NCBI GenBank assembly: GCA_902795255.1
Contig: CADBKS010000126.1
Coordinates: 1 to 8,327, forward strand
Reading direction: 5' to 3'
DNA length: 8,327 nt
Source of the DNA: an uncultured Chloroflexota bacterium
GTDB taxonomy: Bacteria > Chloroflexota > Anaerolineae > Anaerolineales > Anaerolineaceae
A program made the translations under genes and the position numbers. Within the stretch, counting starts at the first letter, position 1. Every line of letters begins with the position of its first letter. Below, in pieces: positions 5,420 through 8,327 of the stretch. Below the pieces are notes generated by a model. That model searched no databases and was not told the DNA's origin. It worked only from the letters and a program-made list of their open reading frames with translations.

Positions 5420-5926
5420 ATGACTGAAAAATACACTGCTGAAAAAATATACGATCTCGATATTCTGGAAGAGATCGAAGAAAATCCCAACGCGACACAA
5501 GCGACAATTGCCAATCAGATGAACGTGGCGATCGGCACGGTCAACTGGCATTTAAAGCGCCTGATCGAAAAGGGATTTGTAAAAATTCAGCGCTGTGAAA
5601 AACGAAAACTGAAATATATTATTACCCCTGAAGGATTATCGCTGCGGGCGAAGCTGACGCTGGATTACATTCACAGTTCCTTCGAATTGTACCGATTGAT
5701 CCGTCAGCGCATGAACGCGGTTCTTGACCGGTGCGTGCAGGACAATTTCACCTCGATTTATATTGAGGGGAACGGTGATGTTTATGATATCTGCCGGCTG
5801 AGCTGTATGGATAGGGGCATCAGCGTCCTCGACGGTCCGGATGACCGCTTTCCCTCGGTGAAGATAACCGGTCTGAAGCTGTTTTACAGTGAGCCGGAGG
5901 CAGAAAGAGAGTGGTCCGCGGCGTGA
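5420..5926 (+). CDS. MarR-like winged-helix regulator of the polysaccharide operon
   Basis: This 168-residue DNA-binding protein opens the export operon. Residues about 12-75 form a winged helix: ILEEIEENPNATQATIANQM, a recognition helix at GTVNWHLKRLIEKGFV (39-54), and a basic wing ending in YIITPEG (66-72). This part resembles the MarR-type regulators found at the head of exopolysaccharide operons. A second part (about 108-155) has SIYIEGNGDVYDICRL (112-127) followed by RGISVLDG (132-139), a strand-loop-helix-strand pattern reminiscent of a small nucleotide- or sugar-sensing fold; this is inference. The ATG at 5420 has only a weak GGA ribosome site 6 nt upstream. The 96-bp gap to the permease gene is rich in inverted repeats. 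Regulation of the operon by its own product is likely, given the palindrome at the promoter. Confidence 0.82.
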   Translation: MTEKYTAEKIYDLDILEEIEENPNATQATIANQMNVAIGTVNWHLKRLIEKGFVKIQRCEKRKLKYIITPEGLSLRAKLTLDYIHSSFELYRLIRQRMNAVLDRCVQDNFTSIYIEGNGDVYDICRLSCMDRGISVLDGPDDRFPSVKITGLKLFYSEPEAEREWSAA

Positions 5927-5927
5927 A

Positions 5928-5989
5928 TCAGCCGGAAAGGCTGAAGCTTCCCCGCGTTCAAAAGGAAAAACGGGAATGAAAGCATTCCC
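5928..5989 (+). promoter_or_regulatory. Tandem hairpins between regulator and permease genes
   Basis: Hairpin 1 is TCAGCC (5928-5933) with GGCTGA (5939-5944), loop GGAAA. Hairpin 2 is GGGAATG (5972-5978) with CATTCCC (5983-5989), loop AAAG. The left arm of hairpin 2 can instead pair upstream: CGGGAA (5971-5976) with TTCCCCG (5948-5954), with one bulged C. Neither hairpin is followed by a T-run. The set could set the relative expression of regulator and transporter, protect the downstream mRNA, or act as a processive-antitermination signal. Confidence 0.45.
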
Positions 5990-6022
5990 TGGTATGAAAG
6001 AATAAAAGTAAGGCTGGCTGTT

Positions 6023-6868
6023 TTGGAAAAAGAAAATGCAGAAAAATTTCAGACCGTGATCCAACCCTCCAAAGGCTGGGAAATGGTCGATTTGAAAGAA
6101 TTGTTTCTTTACCGGGAGTTGATCTTATTTCTCACATGGCGTGATCTGAAGGTCCGGTACAAGCAGACGATCCTTGGCGTTGCGTGGGCCGTGATCCAGC
6201 CGGTTATGACCATGGTGGTCTTTTCGATTTTCTTCGGCGGACTTGCACATGTTCCGTCCGACGGGATCCCGTATCCGCTGTTTTCGATCGCGGGTCTTCT
6301 CCCATGGCAGCTTTTTGAAAACTCCATGCGGAACGCGAGCAAATCGCTGGTGGCTAACCGGAATATGGTGACGAAGATCTATTTCCCGCGCATGATCATG
6401 CCGCTTTCCAGTGTGCTGGCATGTGTGGTGGATTTCTTTGTCGCGCTGCCGATCCTGATCATCATGATGATCGTATACGGCTACCATGTCAATATTTATA
6501 TTCTGCTGATCCCTTATTATCTGCTGCTGACGGTGATCACGGCATTGGGCGTAAGTCTGTGGCTTTCTGCGATGGACGTTATGTACCGTGATGTCGGGAT
6601 CGTGGTTCCGTTCATCACGCAGATCTGGATGTACATTACTCCGATCGCTTACGGATCAACATTAATCAAAGATCCGGTCTGGAGCTTTATTTACAATCTC
6701 AACCCGATGGTCGGAGTCGTGAACGGGTTCCGTTCTGCTTTTTTGGGTATTTATACCGCTGTTCCGATCCAGAGCATGGTTTTCAGCGCGCTGATTTCCC
6801 TGATCATTCTTGTCGGCGGTATGTTCTATTTCCGCCGAATGGAAAAACAGTTTGCGGACCTGATTTAG
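6023..6868 (+). CDS. wzm: Wzm-type ABC-2 polysaccharide exporter permease
   Basis: This is the membrane half of an ABC exporter that moves a finished, lipid-linked polysaccharide (O-antigen, teichoic-acid-like or other surface glycan) across the cytoplasmic membrane. The 281 residues are normal length. The amphipathic N-terminus carries VIQPSKGW, then LYRELILFLTWRDLKVRY and KQTILG (about 29-52), the family hallmark. Six membrane segments lie near 51-73, 83-102, 127-150, 157-181, 192-213 and 254-271. NPMVGVVNGFR (227-237) and the tail FRRMEKQFADLI are also typical. The start is TTG at 6023 with TAAGG 9 nt upstream. The ATG at 6083 has its own AAAGG but would remove the conserved VIQPSKGW, so TTG is preferred. 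The ATPase gene follows after 10 bp. The exact substrate cannot be told from the permease. Confidence 0.94.
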   Translation: MEKENAEKFQTVIQPSKGWEMVDLKELFLYRELILFLTWRDLKVRYKQTILGVAWAVIQPVMTMVVFSIFFGGLAHVPSDGIPYPLFSIAGLLPWQLFENSMRNASKSLVANRNMVTKIYFPRMIMPLSSVLACVVDFFVALPILIIMMIVYGYHVNIYILLIPYYLLLTVITALGVSLWLSAMDVMYRDVGIVVPFITQIWMYITPIAYGSTLIKDPVWSFIYNLNPMVGVVNGFRSAFLGIYTAVPIQSMVFSALISLIILVGGMFYFRRMEKQFADLI

Positions 6869-6878
6869 TGAGGCGTTT

Positions 6879-8150
6879 GTGACAAGGTATTCTGTTGAAG
6901 TAAATAATATCGGAAAAAGATACCGTATCGGGCTTACGGCCAAGAATTACAATACCTTGCGGGATACGATTGCCGGTTTCTTCCAAAATCCGAAAAACAG
7001 GCTGTACACAAAAATGAACGAGAGCAATTCCTTCTGGGCACTGAAGGATGTCAGCTTCAAAGTCGAGGAAGGACAGGCGATCGGGATCATCGGAAGGAAC
7101 GGCGCCGGAAAAAGCACGCTGCTGAAGATCCTTTCCCGGGTGACAGATCCCACGGAAGGAATCGCGAGGATCAACGGGCGTGTCGGCTCCCTGCTGGAAG
7201 TCGGGACCGGGTTCCATCCGGAACTGACCGGGCGGGAAAATATCTTCCTGAACGGTGCGATCCTCGGGATGAAACATGCCGAGATCGAGCGGAAACTGGA
7301 TGAGATCATCGCCTTTTCGGAGGTTGAAAAGTTTGTCGATACGCCCGTCAAGCGTTATTCCAGCGGGATGTATCTGCGGCTCGCTTTTGCCGTGGCGGCA
7401 CATCTGGATCCGGAGATCCTGGTCGTTGACGAAGTGCTCGCGGTGGGAGACGCGGAATTTCAGCGGAAATGCCTCGGAAAAATGAGCGATGTCGCAAATC
7501 AGGGGCGGACAGTCCTTTTCGTCAGCCACAACATGTCCGCGATCATGCGTCTGACGACTCAGACAGTCGTCCTGGAGCACGGCCGGGTCGCCATGCAGGG
7601 ACCTACAGCCGAAGCGGTCGATTATTATCTTTCCCGTGGTTTCTCACAGGAAGGCCAGCGGGAATGGCACCCGGATGAGATCGGAAAAGAAGCAGCGCCT
7701 TTCCGGCCGGTATCGATCCGTATTCTGTCCAGGGCCGGAAATGTTTCCGATACAGTGCGCTCTACAGAACCCTGTACCGTGGAGTTTGAATATAAGCTGG
7801 ACGAAAGCATCAACGGGCTTCGTGTAGGTATGTATATTATCAGTACAAGAGGGGAATTCGTGCTGACCTCTTTTGATGTGGATGATCCTGAAAAATTTGA
7901 AAAATACAGCACTAGAAAAGCAGGCACTTATATCAGCCGCTGTACGATCCCGGCAGATTTTCTGAATGAAGGCCGGTTCGTCATCGGTGTGAATGCAAGC
8001 ATATTTAAGATAAAAACTTTTTTCCATGACGAGCAGGCGCTTGTCTTCAATGTCAACGGAACAGGAGCCCCCGGCACACAGTGGCCGGAACCCCGCGCCG
8101 GACTGATCCGTCCCCGCCTCACATGGGAAATCGAAGAGAAGGGAGCGTAG
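6879..8150 (+). CDS. wzt: Wzt-type polysaccharide exporter ATPase with C-terminal glycan-binding domain
   Basis: This 423-residue protein is the ATPase partner of the permease 10 bp upstream. It has Walker A GRNGAGKST (72-80), the Wzt/TagH-style LLEVGTGFHPELTGREN (105-121) in place of an ordinary Q-loop, signature YSSGM (160-164), Walker B ILVVDEVLAVGD (180-191) and H-loop His217. The N-terminal insert before FWALKDVSF (52-60) is typical of the family. Residues about 270-423 form a Wzt_C-like beta-sandwich. In Wzt proteins this domain binds the exported glycan, often a modified non-reducing end, which argues for an O-antigen-like polymer exported after completion rather than a TagH-type short protein. 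The start is GTG at 6879 with TGAGG 5 nt upstream; no suitable ATG lies near. The next gene begins 3 bp after the stop, so the operon continues. Confidence 0.95.
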   Translation: MTRYSVEVNNIGKRYRIGLTAKNYNTLRDTIAGFFQNPKNRLYTKMNESNSFWALKDVSFKVEEGQAIGIIGRNGAGKSTLLKILSRVTDPTEGIARINGRVGSLLEVGTGFHPELTGRENIFLNGAILGMKHAEIERKLDEIIAFSEVEKFVDTPVKRYSSGMYLRLAFAVAAHLDPEILVVDEVLAVGDAEFQRKCLGKMSDVANQGRTVLFVSHNMSAIMRLTTQTVVLEHGRVAMQGPTAEAVDYYLSRGFSQEGQREWHPDEIGKEAAPFRPVSIRILSRAGNVSDTVRSTEPCTVEFEYKLDESINGLRVGMYIISTRGEFVLTSFDVDDPEKFEKYSTRKAGTYISRCTIPADFLNEGRFVIGVNASIFKIKTFFHDEQALVFNVNGTGAPGTQWPEPRAGLIRPRLTWEIEEKGA

Positions 8151-8153
8151 TCA

Positions 8154-8327
8154 ATGCCCGGTTATAAAGAAATGATCCGGAATATCCTTGGGGAAATTCC
8201 GCTTACAGCAGAGTTTTATTATGAGCTGAAGAAAAAGAATCAGCCGTTTACCCGATATTCCCTGAAAAACATTCAGGCGAATCTTGACGGGATGCTGAAG
8301 GATATCGACGCGGGAAAGCGGACCTGC
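8154..8327 (+). CDS. Unrecognised protein, first 58 codons, in glycan operon
   Basis: The frame is open to the right edge and begins at ATG 8154 with GGGAG 8 nt upstream, 3 bp after the ATPase stop, so it is a real operon member. The visible part is hydrophilic and helical, with EIPLTAEFYYELKKKNQPFTRYSLKNIQANLDGML at residues 14-48 in outline (key residues P16, E20, Y22-Y23, P31, S36-L37). There is no signal peptide or membrane segment. By position it is probably a glycosyltransferase or other glycan-assembly protein, but the sequence seen does not prove that. Confidence 0.75.
   Translation, partial: MPGYKEMIRNILGEIPLTAEFYYELKKKNQPFTRYSLKNIQANLDGMLKDIDAGKRTC

Noticed and set aside
5972..5989. 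Possible intrinsic terminator before the permease gene
   Set aside because: The hairpin is compact but followed by TGGTATGAAAG, with no T-run, and the operon clearly continues.
6083..6868. Later ATG start for the permease
   Set aside because: It has a fair AAAGG ribosome site, but it would drop the VIQPSKGW segment that is conserved at the N-terminus of this permease family.
6804..7580. 258-codon open frame on the minus strand
   Set aside because: It is antisense to the well-supported Wzt ATPase and permease end, and its translation matches no family I recognise.
1..8327. Cyanobacterial HIP1 repeats as the source of the GATC excess
   Set aside because: I did not see the octamer GCGATCGC recurring; the excess is in varied GATC contexts.

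Overview
The window reads as ordinary bacterial chromosome at roughly 50% GC, with Shine-Dalgarno-led genes and sigma70-type promoters. The best lineage clue is the acidic two-TM protein at 1077-2885. From memory, its C-terminal domain (GECGIGIGETL, then VTAFEVWLFDKDDI) resembles proteins of Anaerolineae (Chloroflexota). A clostridial Firmicute is the main alternative. No tRNA, rRNA, CRISPR array, insertion sequence or convincing intrinsic terminator was found. GATC is strikingly over-represented throughout.

Layout. (1) The left edge is the 5' part of a leftward gene for a four-TM PIN-domain protein of the YacL (PIN/TRAM) type. (2) A divergent intergenic region of about 510 bp follows, holding palindromes, a promoter and a GC-rich potentially structured block, but no convincing gene. 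(3) A rightward gene encodes the large acidic membrane-anchored protein. (4) A two-gene unit follows: an AbiEi-like antitoxin homologue, apparently on a leaderless mRNA, and an overlapping gene for an unrecognised 203-aa protein whose C-terminus looks like a sliding-clamp-binding peptide. (5) A small leftward DUF2007-type gene converges on that unit. It shares a 136-bp promoter region with the rightward glutamate racemase gene murI. (6) A near-consensus promoter overlapping the murI stop codon starts a surface-glycan operon: a MarR-like winged-helix regulator, a Wzm-type ABC-2 permease, a Wzt-type ATPase with a carbohydrate-binding C-terminal domain, and the first 58 codons of an unrecognised gene.

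How the parts work together. MurI supplies D-glutamate for peptidoglycan, and the operon beside it exports a finished polysaccharide, so the right half is a cell-envelope region. The regulator probably controls its own operon through an inverted repeat covering the -10 box and start site. A hairpin-rich stretch between regulator and permease may add a second level of RNA control. The left-centre AbiEi-like pair is the candidate for something undescribed. The antitoxin-type protein is recognisable, but its overlapping partner lacks the usual AbiEii nucleotidyltransferase signature, and 3-50 bp upstream of the antitoxin gene lie two interleaved inverted repeats.
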